This document shows, in pieces, positions 8,772 through 17,396 of a stretch of DNA of 42,237 nt. Source of the DNA: Candidatus Woesearchaeota archaeon (GTDB taxonomy: Archaea; Nanobdellota; Nanobdellia; Woesearchaeales; UBA583). Each line of letters starts with the position of its first letter. The stretch's first letter is position 1. The stretch lies in the NCBI GenBank assembly GCA_027858315.1, contig JAQICV010000065.1, positions 1 to 42,237 of the forward strand. The letters are read 5' to 3'. The notes under the pieces were generated by a model. The model worked only from the letters and a program-made list of their open reading frames with translations, had not been told where the DNA came from and made no database searches. Made by a program: the position numbers and the translations under genes.

Positions 8772-10553
8772 ATGAAAGATAGTTTTTTTACAAATATTAC
8801 TGACATTTTAAAGAGTGTTAGATTTTGGATATTGGTTTTTTTTGTTCTTATTAGTGTTTTAACGATTAATTTTAATTTTAAAGATCAAGGAGTTGTAATC
8901 AATGGAGTTACCGTTGGTAGTTTAGCAGATAATTCTGGGTTTGAATTTAATTCAAAAGCAAATCCTAGAGATTTTGAAAGAGTACTTAGTGTTAATTCTA
9001 ATCAAATTATAATTGTTGATGATTATTTTAATGCACTTAATGGTGTTTTAGAAGGAGATTTGGTTGATATTGTGACTGATCAGGGTGAGTATAATTTTCT
9101 TTTGTCAGATTTAGGAAATAGAAGTGTTGCAAATTATATTGGTTTGAGTGTTAAAGAAGGTGCCATGTCTAATTTAAGATTAGGTATTGAACTTGAAGGA
9201 GGATCAAGATTAATTCTAAAACCTGTAGATGAAATTTCTGAAGAGCAGTTTGATTTACTTGTTTCTAATTTGAAGAATAGATTAGATATATTTGGTGCAT
9301 CCGGAACTAAGGTCAATAAGCTTGTTGATTCTTTTAGTGGAGAAAAATTTGTTATTGTTGAGAGTATTTCAACTAATAAAAATGATATTTTTGATTTGAT
9401 TTCTAAACAAGGTGAATTTGATGCTAAAGTTGGAAATGTTACAGTTTTTACTGGAGAAAATGTTTTAATGGTGAAAGATGATCCTTCCCATTTAAGATAT
9501 GAGCTTGTTTCTGATGATGAGGATGGTTATGTTTACAAAGTTAGTTTTTCTTTAGAGATTGATGAAGAAGGAACAAATAATTTTTTTGATAAGACAAGTC
9601 AACTTGATGTTGTTTCAGGTAGTTATCTTAGTGAAGAAGTTGCATTTTTTTTAGATGGACAAGAGATTACTTCGCTTAGTATTTCTTCTGCATTTAAAAC
9701 TCAAAAGATTTCAACACCTCAAATTTCAGTTGTTGGAGATCCTGGTTCTACACAAGAAAAAGCAATAGATAATGCTAATAAAGAAAAAGATTTACTTAAG
9801 ACTCTTCTTTTGACTAAATCTCTTCCAACAGAATTAAATGTCGAACAAAGTTATTCTGTTTCAAGTTCTACTGGTAGCAGTTTTTTGAAAAATTCAATTA
9901 TTGTTGGAGTTCTTGCAGTTCTTTTAGTTTCTTCTGTTGTTGCTTTAAGGTATAGGCATATCGGAATTTTTATTGGAATTATGATTGCTCTTGTTGGAGA
10001 AGTTATTATTGTATTTGGTGCGTCTGCACTTTTAGGTCTGAGTATTGATTTAGTTGCAATTGGAGGACTTATTGCTGCAATTGGAACTGGAGTTGATGAT
10101 CAAATTATTATTACTGATGAGTATTTTAGAGATAGAGATAAGAAATTAACAAGTAAAACTAGAGTTAAGAATGCATTTTATATTATTATGATTGCATATT
10201 TTACAACTATTGCAGCAATGGCTCCGTTTTTACTTGCAGCTGGTTCAAAGATTGTAATTTATATGGTTATTACTATACTTAACATTTTGATTAGTGTATT
10301 ATTTTTGGTTAGATTAAATAGTAAATTTAAATATAAGTTACTTATGATTGTTGCATTTTGGACTTTTACTTTTACCATCACTCCACTTTTCTTTAGTCCT
10401 GTTTTATTATTACTTAAAGGGTTTGCATTTGTGATCATTATTGGTGTGACTATTGGTGTGTTTGTTACAAGGCCTGCTTATGCTACAATGCTTAGAATTA
10501 TTATGACTTCTAGAGAAGAAAGGAAAGAAGAAGCACAAGAAGACGAAGATTAA
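8772..10553 (+). CDS. secD: Protein-export membrane protein SecD
   Basis: 593 residues from the ATG at 8772; an in-frame TTG at 8757 lies between the TATA box and this ATG and is unlikely to be used. The first helix is near residues 15-36. A PDZ-like segment follows (GVTVGSLADNSGF ... GDLVDIVT, about 45-105). LRLGIELEGGSRLILKP near 137-153 is the archaeal SecD signature. The large periplasmic-type P1 region comes next, and the last 210 residues hold about five helices including GLIAAIGTGVDDQIIITDE, the SecD counterpart of the SecF motif. The tail is acidic. It acts with SecF in preprotein export and consistently accompanies the several exported proteins here. Confidence 0.92.
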   Translation: MKDSFFTNITDILKSVRFWILVFFVLISVLTINFNFKDQGVVINGVTVGSLADNSGFEFNSKANPRDFERVLSVNSNQIIIVDDYFNALNGVLEGDLVDIVTDQGEYNFLLSDLGNRSVANYIGLSVKEGAMSNLRLGIELEGGSRLILKPVDEISEEQFDLLVSNLKNRLDIFGASGTKVNKLVDSFSGEKFVIVESISTNKNDIFDLISKQGEFDAKVGNVTVFTGENVLMVKDDPSHLRYELVSDDEDGYVYKVSFSLEIDEEGTNNFFDKTSQLDVVSGSYLSEEVAFFLDGQEITSLSISSAFKTQKISTPQISVVGDPGSTQEKAIDNANKEKDLLKTLLLTKSLPTELNVEQSYSVSSSTGSSFLKNSIIVGVLAVLLVSSVVALRYRHIGIFIGIMIALVGEVIIVFGASALLGLSIDLVAIGGLIAAIGTGVDDQIIITDEYFRDRDKKLTSKTRVKNAFYIIMIAYFTTIAAMAPFLLAAGSKIVIYMVITILNILISVLFLVRLNSKFKYKLLMIVAFWTFTFTITPLFFSPVLLLLKGFAFVIIIGVTIGVFVTRPAYATMLRIIMTSREERKEEAQEDED

Positions 10554-10617
10554 AGTAGTTTAGTTTTAATTCACATCTTATGGAAAAATTTATATACTTC
10601 TTTTTTTGTTCCTATTT

Positions 10618-11175
10618 ATGGGAAGAAATAATCCTTCAGCATATTCGACAAAGAGTCGGCAAGAAATATTAAGCTCTATTATTGATTTAGAGATGTTTGG
10701 GAGAGTTCCAAAAAGATTTTATGGATTACCTAATTCTAAATTTAAAGTAGTTCCATCTTTATCTCGAAAAGAGAAAGAAATTAATAAGGCGTACAAATTA
10801 AGAGATGCATCAATTTTAAAATATGAAGTTGAGAGTTTTATACAATTAGAAAGAGAAATTAGTGAGAATCCATTTAATAAAATTCAAGATAGTTATTTGT
10901 TACCTGTATTTACTTCTAAAAGATTTACTAGAAAATTAGGAGAATTTGGTTTTGATGAAAAATTTGCTTTTGAAGATATTGAGAGATTAAGAAAAGTTAA
11001 GAAATTAGAAGATTTAGCTAGTGCGTATGGTGAAGATAGGCATTTATTTACTCAATTTGCTGAGAGTGGAGTAAATTCTGATTCTAAGGATGCATTAGAT
11101 TTGAAACCAGAATTTTTAGATTATTTGGGAGTTCATCCAAATTCTTTTGAAAAACTCTATAAAAGGTCTGCTTGA
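10618..11175 (+). CDS. Hypothetical soluble protein
   Basis: 185 residues from the ATG at 10618. An upstream in-frame TTG at 10606 is less likely because the TATA-like ATTTATATA sits at about 10588-10596, near 25 nt from the ATG. The product is charged and mostly helical, with no signal peptide or membrane helix. The central LPVFTSKRFTRKLGEFGFDEKFAFEDIERLRK stretch and the C-terminal PEFLDYLGVHPNSFEKLY are the most family-like parts, but I recognise no domain. It is in single-gene context between secD and the tatD-like gene. Confidence 0.6.
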   Translation: MGRNNPSAYSTKSRQEILSSIIDLEMFGRVPKRFYGLPNSKFKVVPSLSRKEKEINKAYKLRDASILKYEVESFIQLEREISENPFNKIQDSYLLPVFTSKRFTRKLGEFGFDEKFAFEDIERLRKVKKLEDLASAYGEDRHLFTQFAESGVNSDSKDALDLKPEFLDYLGVHPNSFEKLYKRSA

Positions 11176-11368
11176 GTTTAATATTTACAAATCATAGTTA
11201 CTCACTATGTTCGTTTGGTACTATTTAATATCTTATTAAATAGTTCAGTCATTAGCAATACTTATTCACAAGTATGTGTACCACATACAAATAAAAATTT
11301 GATATTATTAATCAATTTAATCTTCGATTAAATAGTTTTATAAACTTTTTATAACTTTTATTTCTTAG
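11176..11368 (+). promoter_or_regulatory. Structured intergenic region with three hairpins
   Basis: Contains three perfect short-loop inverted repeats: 11220-11244 (11 bp, TCT loop), 11272-11288 (7 bp, TAC loop) and 11315-11333 (8 bp, TTC loop). The second competes with an alternative ATACTT/AAGTAT stem at 11258-11275. CAGTCATT follows the first hairpin, as in the AGTCA elements elsewhere in this window. TTTATAAA at 11337-11344 is the likely TATA box of the next gene, 28.5 nt before its ATG. Confidence 0.5.
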
Positions 11369-12136
11369 ATGGTCTATATAGACACACATGCTCATTTGGA
11401 TTGGAATAGTTTTGATTCTGATCGAGAGCAGTTAGTTAAAGATATGAAGAGTAATAATGTAATTGCTTTAACTAATACTATTAATTATAAGAATTATATG
11501 TATACTAAAGGGCTTTTTGAGTCTAATTCTGATGTAGTTAAAGTGTGTCCTGGACTTTATCCTGAAGATGCTCAAAATATTTCAGATGAGGATTTTGAAG
11601 AGTATTTAGGAATTATCAAACAAGAAAAGGACAAGTTTGTTTTAATTGGTGAAGTTGGGCTTGATAAAAAATATGGAGATACTGAGGAATTGTTTGCAAA
11701 GCAAGTCTCAAGATTCAGAAGAATTATCGAGCTTGCAATTGAACTGGATAAACCTTTGTCAATTCATACAAGAAAGGCTGAAATTGAAGTATTAAATATA
11801 CTTAGAGAGTATGTCGAAAAATATAAGTTCACTAAATTTATTTTACACTGCTTTAGTGGGAAGAAAAGATTAATAAGTGAAATTAAAGAGTTAAAGATAT
11901 ATTGTTCAATTCCATTAATTGTTTTAAATACTCAAAGTTTTAGAATGTTAGTTGAGGAAATGCCTATATCAAAGTTATTAGCGGAAACAGATAGTCCTTT
12001 TTTGAATCCATCAAAGGAGCGAAATTCGTCGCTTAATATACCTCGAGTTTACGAGGAGATAGCAAATATTAAAGGTCTTGATAAGATTGAGATTGAAAAT
12101 ATTATTTATCGAAATTATGTGAAATTAATTATGTGA
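11369..12136 (+). CDS. tatD: TatD family metal-dependent hydrolase (DNase)
   Basis: 255 residues, the usual size. TatD proteins are TIM-barrel metallohydrolases acting as 3'-5' exonucleases or AP endonucleases in DNA repair. Metal-site elements in order: DTHAHLDW near residues 5-12 (HxH), GEVGLDKKYG near 97 (Glu ligand), LSIHTRKAE near 131 (His), LHCFSGKK near 157 (His), and LAETDSPFLNP near 206 (Asp). All key ligands are present. It is alone in its unit, behind a structured intergenic region. Confidence 0.9.
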   Translation: MVYIDTHAHLDWNSFDSDREQLVKDMKSNNVIALTNTINYKNYMYTKGLFESNSDVVKVCPGLYPEDAQNISDEDFEEYLGIIKQEKDKFVLIGEVGLDKKYGDTEELFAKQVSRFRRIIELAIELDKPLSIHTRKAEIEVLNILREYVEKYKFTKFILHCFSGKKRLISEIKELKIYCSIPLIVLNTQSFRMLVEEMPISKLLAETDSPFLNPSKERNSSLNIPRVYEEIANIKGLDKIEIENIIYRNYVKLIM

Positions 12137-12138
12137 GA

Positions 12139-12181
12139 ATGGTGCAGTCATTTACTTTGTTTGTTCGGTACCATTTTAAAC
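12139..12181 (+). promoter_or_regulatory. Promoter element, copy 1 of 3 (ATGGTRCAGTCA ... TTCGGWACNATTTTAAA)
   Basis: ATGGTGCAGTCA at 12139-12150 and TTCGGTACCATTTTAAAC at 12164-12181 match the elements before the rimB-like and rimK-like genes at 24.5 and 25.05 kb. The two blocks can pair (ATGGTGC with GTACCAT). ATTTTAAA is the putative TATA box; here it lies only about 20 nt before the ATG at 12197, closer than in the other two copies. Confidence 0.6.
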
Positions 12182-12196
12182 AATAACAAATTAAAA

Positions 12197-12877
12197 ATGG
12201 TAAAAATTACAACGATTCCTTCCCAGAAGGAAGAATTAAAAGTTAATGAGAAAATTGAGGCTGTTCTTTTGGACAGAAATAAAGTTATTGCTAAAAGATT
12301 TGGCGTTGAACCTGAAGTAGTTGATGTAGAGCTTTATTATAATACTTCACAATTGGTTTCAAAAGTTGGTTCTCATGATCAAAGGCTTGGAGTTTTTAGT
12401 GGTTATATTGATTATCAAAATTATATTTGTTTAGCACATCCTACTGCAGTTGGACCAATTTTTGGAGAAAATATTGACAAACAAATTAGCATTATGACTG
12501 ATTATTGTTTAATCAAATTATATTTGTGTAAAAATTATTATCCTAATCCTGTTGATTATAATTTATTTTATAAACATTTTAGTAATGCTCTTTCAAAGAT
12601 TACTTCTGGAAATTTTCAAAAAGCTGGAATTAATTTTATGATTAAAAATTATTCTGAACATAAAATGTATAAAAAGGATGAAGAGATTTTACTTTCTTTG
12701 TATGTTATGTTGGAGAAATCAGGAGTAGATTTTATTTATGAAAATTTGAAAGTTTTTATGGAAGATTGTAATATTAAAAAATCATTGATGAAAGTTTATA
12801 AAAAAGAATTTAAGGAATTAGTTGGACTTTACAAGAAAGAACTTGATGATGTTGAAAAGAAAATGAAGAAAGTTTAA
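12197..12877 (+). CDS. Hypothetical protein sharing the rimB/rimK promoter element
   Basis: 226 residues from the ATG at 12197; an upstream TTG at 12161 lies inside the promoter element. The N-terminal 50 residues look like a small beta-rich or ferredoxin-like segment. A mixed middle (DQRLGVFSGYIDYQN, CLAHPTAVGPIFG, YLCKNYYPNPVDYN) and a helical, Lys-rich C terminus (ELVGLYKKELDDVEKKMKK) follow. The middle is reminiscent of a metallopeptidase fold but lacks an HExxH motif, so I assign no function. Confidence 0.6.
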   Translation: MVKITTIPSQKEELKVNEKIEAVLLDRNKVIAKRFGVEPEVVDVELYYNTSQLVSKVGSHDQRLGVFSGYIDYQNYICLAHPTAVGPIFGENIDKQISIMTDYCLIKLYLCKNYYPNPVDYNLFYKHFSNALSKITSGNFQKAGINFMIKNYSEHKMYKKDEEILLSLYVMLEKSGVDFIYENLKVFMEDCNIKKSLMKVYKKEFKELVGLYKKELDDVEKKMKKV

Positions 12878-12920
12878 AGTTTTTATTTTTTCGGATTTAT
12901 TTTTGCACTCATTGAAAATG

Positions 12921-12956
12921 TTTATAAACTTAAATTGTTAGTAACTTTTTAGTTAC
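12921..12956 (+). promoter_or_regulatory. TATA box and start-site hairpin of the DHH operon
   Basis: TTTATAAA at 12921-12928 is centred 34.5 nt before the ATG at 12959. A perfect 6-bp inverted repeat GTAACT-TTTT-AGTTAC (12941-12956) lies between box and start codon, around the expected start of transcription. Confidence 0.45.
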
Positions 12957-12958
12957 GA

Positions 12959-14899
12959 ATGAAGTCTTCAGAGAATTTGGATGAAGTATTGAAAAGATAC
13001 CCTGAGTATCAAAGTTTTATTGATTCTATTGAACATGGAGTAGATTGGATTTATTCTATAGTAAATGATTTTTCTAAAGAGGAAAATATTAATATTGTGT
13101 CTCATTTGGCTGATGCAGATGGATTTGGTTCTCAAATTGTTTTTCAAAAAGGACTTGAGAGAGTTTTAGGATTTCTAGGTAATACTACTAAAACTGTTCA
13201 ATCTGAGAGAATTATGAGTTTTTCTAAGGATGAAAATAGTTTGTCTAGTTTGAAAGGTTTGCAAGATAATTGGTTTGGAGAGGGAGGTAAGTGGATTATT
13301 TCGGATTTAGCATCTTTTGAACCTAGTGATGCTAATAAATATTTAGAAGATGCACTAGTTGTTGATCATCATAAACCTAAGGAAGGTTTAGATAGTAAGT
13401 TTAAGATTGTTAATCCGCATTTACAAGGAATTGATGGTGGAAAAGAACTTTCTGCATCTATGATTTCAACTTTTATTGTTAATAGATTGTATGAGAGAAT
13501 TGAAGATGATACTCAATTGGATATTGAAAATGGTGTTTACAAAGGTAATGAAGTTAAAACTAATTTAGTTTCTTTGAGAAAAGATTTGGATTATATTTCT
13601 ATGTTTGGAATTGCTGGTTCAAAAGCAGATATGCAAGAAGATACTGGTTTGAATCGAGCTGCTTATGAGTATTTTGAAAATAGAGGAGTTTTGAAAAAAA
13701 TTGATTCTCCATTTTTCGGATATTATACTAAAACTTCAGGGAAAGTTTTTGCTCAATCAGGCCCAACATTTAATTTTAAGTATCAAATTCCTGATATTAA
13801 TCAATTAAATGGTGGTTTTGTTAATTCTTTTAAAGAAATTTCAGATAAACGAGCAGATTTGATTGTTGATATATATAATGATTTTAGATATGCTTTTACT
13901 AAAGAGGCAAAAGGTTTTTGTGTTAATGCTCATTATTTGGAGAGTTTACCTGATAAAGAAATTTCTAGATTAAATGATAAAGTTTCAAGTTTAGTTGGTA
14001 GGCCTGTTGTAAATATTACTTATGAAGATGAAGAGAGAATATTGGAAGTTGTAGATGGATTTGCTAAATCAGGTTTTGAAATTTTTGATGATGTTAAAGT
14101 TATGGAGAAAAGGGTCCAGGCAGCAGAAGGTTTAATTAGGGATTTAGGGCATGATCCTAAAAATCCTTTAGCATATGAGAGTAGTCTTAATTCTAGTTTA
14201 ATTAGTAGATTTAGGGATTCAACAATTGCGTTTGGAGATAGAGAAGATTTGGAAAGAAATATTGACAAATTATCTCAAGGACAATATGTCCCAATTAATG
14301 GAAAAGAGCTAGCAAATACTTCGATTCCTGAGATTGCAAATCTTATGACTTCTATGTCTAAACTTAGAGTTGGAGATATTTTTTTAGATGCAGTTGATGA
14401 AGTTTTTAGGGGACAACCCGGAGATAATGTTTCAGCTGTTCATAGTAAATGGGCAGAGTATAAATTATATGTTCATAAAGGAATGAGCGCTCTTGAGGGT
14501 GAGATTTTATCTAGAAAAAAATTAGTTGAACTTTCAAAGGGAGTATATTTTATGAATGTTGATTTCTTAAAACCAGTTGGGGAAGATTTTGAAATTGATT
14601 TAAGACAGATGAATGGAGTTTTTGCAGGAATTGCTTGTGAAACAAATTTATTACCTTCAGGAAAAGCAATATTTTTGACAGGAACTACGTATTCTGAAGA
14701 TGGAAAAGGCTTTGGAAAAATTTCCGGAAGAGCTACAGGTAGCGTAAGGTATGATAATATTAGAATTGATAAGTTTATGAGTTATTATGGAGGTGGAGGA
14801 CATAAAGCTGCAGCTGCAGTAAACACACTTCCAATTAAAAAGCTTGACGATTTTATTGAATCTATTGGAAAATTTGATTTTTATAAAGGTGAATTTTGA
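12959..14899 (+). CDS. DHH family phosphoesterase (RecJ-like)
   Basis: 646 residues, longer than archaeal RecJ/GAN nucleases (about 460-480). DHH proteins hydrolyse phosphodiester bonds in single-stranded nucleic acid or small nucleotides using two metals. Motif I is SHLADADGFGS (H49, D52, D54, G55), motif II SDLASFEPSD (D116), motif III VVDHHKP (D136-H137-H138), and motif IV GIDGGKELSASM near 160. The C-terminal DHHA1 substrate-binding motif is YYGGGGHKAAAA near residue 610. About 200 residues between the catalytic and DHHA1 parts are unassigned. The stop codon overlaps the next gene's ATG by one base (TGATG), so the two are translationally linked. Confidence 0.85.
   Translation: MKSSENLDEVLKRYPEYQSFIDSIEHGVDWIYSIVNDFSKEENINIVSHLADADGFGSQIVFQKGLERVLGFLGNTTKTVQSERIMSFSKDENSLSSLKGLQDNWFGEGGKWIISDLASFEPSDANKYLEDALVVDHHKPKEGLDSKFKIVNPHLQGIDGGKELSASMISTFIVNRLYERIEDDTQLDIENGVYKGNEVKTNLVSLRKDLDYISMFGIAGSKADMQEDTGLNRAAYEYFENRGVLKKIDSPFFGYYTKTSGKVFAQSGPTFNFKYQIPDINQLNGGFVNSFKEISDKRADLIVDIYNDFRYAFTKEAKGFCVNAHYLESLPDKEISRLNDKVSSLVGRPVVNITYEDEERILEVVDGFAKSGFEIFDDVKVMEKRVQAAEGLIRDLGHDPKNPLAYESSLNSSLISRFRDSTIAFGDREDLERNIDKLSQGQYVPINGKELANTSIPEIANLMTSMSKLRVGDIFLDAVDEVFRGQPGDNVSAVHSKWAEYKLYVHKGMSALEGEILSRKKLVELSKGVYFMNVDFLKPVGEDFEIDLRQMNGVFAGIACETNLLPSGKAIFLTGTTYSEDGKGFGKISGRATGSVRYDNIRIDKFMSYYGGGGHKAAAAVNTLPIKKLDDFIESIGKFDFYKGEF
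14885..14892 (+). promoter_or_regulatory. Ribosome binding site inside the DHH operon
   Basis: AAAGGTGA lies 6 nt before the ATG at 14899. It decides that start over the in-frame TTG immediately before it, and shows that operon-internal genes here use Shine-Dalgarno initiation. Confidence 0.6.
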
Positions 14900-16422
14900 T
14901 GTCTAAAAAGAATAAAGAAAAAAGATCTCGTGTTTCTGAGTCTAAAGATTTAGAGAGGAAAGTTTTTGAAGCTTTTTCGAAAACTAATTCTAGTATTGAT
15001 CCAATTTTTGTAGATAAGAGAGTTTATTTGAGTGTGAATAAACCTTCATCTAATCAAGTAATTGTATCTAATGAGTTGCTTTTGAATCCCTTTTTTTCTT
15101 CTTTTAAAAACGGTATGATTGTACCGTTTGATTATGCAGAGATTCCAAGAGAGGATTTTGTAGGATCTCAAGGAAGAGGTGATGAGTATCAAAAATATAT
15201 TGCAAGACCTGATTTTTTGTATATAGAGTCTTTAGAAGGGAAAGCTCATATTTTTCCAATAGATGTTAAGACTGGCAGAGGTGAAAATAGGGGGATTAGT
15301 AAAGTTAATCAAATAAGTATGTTGAATTTAGCAATGTTACATTTTCATTCAAAATATATGAGAAAGATTGTAGATTATTTAAGAAAAGACAATGAAAAAG
15401 TTGTTTTTGAGAATGGTTTCTTTTTGTTTGGCGAAACTCCTGATTCTTGCAGAACTTCATTAGAAGATTATATTGGAAAAAATTTACCTAATTCTGTAAA
15501 GAAAAGGGATAGAGACCAAAATAGATTAAGAGTAGAAATTGTTAATGAGAGACCAGTTATGAAAATTGGAGAAGGAAACTATTTTGATTCTAATATGGAG
15601 TTTAATTTCAAATTAATTTCTGAACCTGAGCTTATTAATCATTTTAGTTTTGTTAAAAATAGATTTGGAGAAAAGGTTACCTATCCTAATGTTATTTTGT
15701 CTATTGATGGATTTAATGGTGGAAGACGACCAGTTTATAGGCTAGATTATGATCCTTCTTCCCATATTAGAACTTTTAATCCGATGATTGAGATGATTGA
15801 GAGAGATATTTCAGATTTAGTTGAATTGAATGATGAAGATATATTTGAATTTTCTTCAGTTTTAGAAGGATATTCTAATAAAAGAAATCTTAAAAAACTT
15901 GAACTTGAAGTAGAATCGAAAATAATTGGAAGAGATTATTTGATTGAAAATAGGTGTGCAGCATTATCTTCTGAAGATATTAGAGATAGATATGCTAAGG
16001 CTAGACATGATAGATTTGTTAAAAAATTACAAAGTGTTGATTTGGAGATTGAGAGTAAAGAAGAAAAACTTAGGACTTTGAAAAATAGTATAGTAATTAG
16101 AGAGAATAGAGAATATTTTTCAAGATTAAAAGTTGGTTCGAGAGAATGGAAGACTGAGGCTTTGAAAATAAAGGATGGATTAGTTACAAAACTTAAATTT
16201 GAACTTACTGAATTAGTTAAAAAGGAAATTGTTTGGGAAAAAGAAGATTCTAGTAATAGAGAGACTATTTTGAATTTTTATTTGAAATCTCTTAATGGAA
16301 ATCCAAATTTCACTTTAGCTGTTAATCCAAGATATTCTCTACCAATAGAACTCTACATGCAATTTAGAACTAAGGATGTTGGGAAAGTTTTGTTATATAA
16401 TTCTTTTAGTTTGAAGGATTAA
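14899..16422 (+). CDS. Predicted PD-(D/E)XK nuclease, unknown family
   Basis: 507 residues, no signal or membrane helix. Residues 103-126 read RPDFLYIES ... FPIDVKTGRG: a Pro104-Asp105 pair, 16 residues, then Asp122-Val-Lys124. This is the spacing and beta-hairpin context of PD-(D/E)XK nucleases. A following helix with Gln138 (NQISMLNLAML) fits the extra Gln motif of RecB/Cas4-like nucleases. No cysteines for an Fe-S cluster are arranged as in Cas4/AddB. The C-terminal third is charged and helical, probably coiled coil near 370-445. Co-expression with a DHH phosphoesterase supports nucleic acid processing; the nuclease call is an inference from the motif only. Confidence 0.6.
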   Translation: MSKKNKEKRSRVSESKDLERKVFEAFSKTNSSIDPIFVDKRVYLSVNKPSSNQVIVSNELLLNPFFSSFKNGMIVPFDYAEIPREDFVGSQGRGDEYQKYIARPDFLYIESLEGKAHIFPIDVKTGRGENRGISKVNQISMLNLAMLHFHSKYMRKIVDYLRKDNEKVVFENGFFLFGETPDSCRTSLEDYIGKNLPNSVKKRDRDQNRLRVEIVNERPVMKIGEGNYFDSNMEFNFKLISEPELINHFSFVKNRFGEKVTYPNVILSIDGFNGGRRPVYRLDYDPSSHIRTFNPMIEMIERDISDLVELNDEDIFEFSSVLEGYSNKRNLKKLELEVESKIIGRDYLIENRCAALSSEDIRDRYAKARHDRFVKKLQSVDLEIESKEEKLRTLKNSIVIRENREYFSRLKVGSREWKTEALKIKDGLVTKLKFELTELVKKEIVWEKEDSSNRETILNFYLKSLNGNPNFTLAVNPRYSLPIELYMQFRTKDVGKVLLYNSFSLKD

Positions 16423-16847
16423 AAAGCAAAAGATTGCTTTTTAATTCTAGAATATGTTTTGTAATCAAGATTTTGTTTTCTTTTTTCATAAAATTTTCCT
16501 CGAATCCAACCACCTTCAATTTCTGGCATCTTTTCTTTAATTTCAGGTAAGATCTTCTGACTTTCCTGTATTTTTTTAATTAATTCTGATTTTGACATTA
16601 TTGAAGAATCTTTATACATACTTATCTCATTTTTATCAAATAGTCTTAAAGTATATGATTCATGTTTGTTTTCCATATGTGTTAATTGAAGAGTATATTC
16701 TTCATCTTGATGTGGAAAGGTGACATAGATTTCTAGTTTTTCAGGAACATCTAATGGAACATCTAACATAATCTCTAATTTTTCTTTAGGGATATTTAAA
16801 GTTTGTTGTATCAAAGGAAGAGCATCTTCTAAAGGTAACTTTTTCAT
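16419..16847 (-). CDS. Hypothetical small protein
   Basis: 142 residues, soluble. The N-terminal 80 residues look beta-rich (EIYVTFPHQDEEYTLQLTH), then a helix (SELIKKIQESQKILPEIKEK) and a basic C terminus (KRKQNLDYKTYSRIKKQ). No domain is recognised. Its 3' end overlaps the end of the convergent predicted nuclease gene by 4 bp. The ATG at 16847 is preceded by AT-rich sequence. Confidence 0.55.
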   Translation of the reverse strand: MKKLPLEDALPLIQQTLNIPKEKLEIMLDVPLDVPEKLEIYVTFPHQDEEYTLQLTHMENKHESYTLRLFDKNEISMYKDSSIMSKSELIKKIQESQKILPEIKEKMPEIEGGWIRGKFYEKRKQNLDYKTYSRIKKQSFAF

Positions 16848-16965
16848 TATTAATATTTCATATTTGAAGTATATAAACTTTTGTTATAGGTTCCAATATT
16901 ATTACTTTTAAAATCAATTTTTTTTAACAATTTTTCAAATTCTTAAACTTTCACTGAAAGTAAAA

Positions 16966-16973
16966 TTTATAAA
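16966..16973 (+). promoter_or_regulatory. TATA box of tRNA-Thr
   Basis: TTTATAAA centred 31.5 nt before the tRNA 5' end, which would give a leader of about 5 nt. Confidence 0.65.
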
Positions 16974-17000
16974 TGATTCTTAAGTTCTATTAGTATTGAT

Positions 17001-17073
17001 GCACTTGTGGCTTAGTGGCTATAGCGGCGGTCTTGTAAACCGCAGGTCGAGGGTTCAACTCCCTCCAAGTGCT
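17001..17073 (+). tRNA. tRNA-Thr (anticodon UGU)
   Basis: Complete intronless cloverleaf. The acceptor stem GCACTTG pairs with CAAGTGC (17066-17072), with discriminator T at 17073. The D arm contains AGTGGCTA. The anticodon stem GCGGT/ACCGC encloses the loop CTTGTAA with TGT at 17034-17036. The T arm is GAGGG-TTCAACT-CCCTC. CCA is not encoded. It reads ACA codons; threonyl-tRNA synthetase is encoded at 34-36 kb. Confidence 0.96.
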
Positions 17074-17133
17074 TACTTCTTAAAGATGAATTATTTTTAG
17101 ATACTTTTTTAAATTCTCAATGTATGATTGTCT

Positions 17134-17388
17134 ATGGCAAAAATTGTAATTTATACTAAAATTGGATCTTCTTTTTGCGAGATGTCTAAATCTATGTTTA
17201 ATAATTTAAGTGAAGTTTTTGAGGAGATTATTGTTAATGGTAAGCAAGAAGTCATAGCTGAACTTTTTAGTCGAACCAAGTCAATGACATTTCCTCAAAT
17301 CTTTATTTCTGGAGAATTTATTGGTGGTTATGAGGAATTAAGAATACTTTATGATTCTGGGGAACTTTTTGCAAAATTGAAGAAGTAA
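17134..17388 (+). CDS. Glutaredoxin-like protein lacking the first active-site cysteine
   Basis: 84 residues from the ATG at 17134 (a TTG two codons upstream is less likely given the TTTAAA box about 25 nt before the ATG). The glutaredoxin fold is clear: IVIYTKIG start, cis-proline motif TFPQIFISGEFIGGYEEL near residues 54-71, and a helical end. The CPYC site is replaced by S12-S-F-C15, so the usual nucleophilic first Cys is Ser and only the second Cys remains. It therefore may not perform ordinary dithiol chemistry; a monothiol or binding role with C15 is possible. Confidence 0.8.
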   Translation: MAKIVIYTKIGSSFCEMSKSMFNNLSEVFEEIIVNGKQEVIAELFSRTKSMTFPQIFISGEFIGGYEELRILYDSGELFAKLKK

Positions 17389-17396
17389 AATATAAT

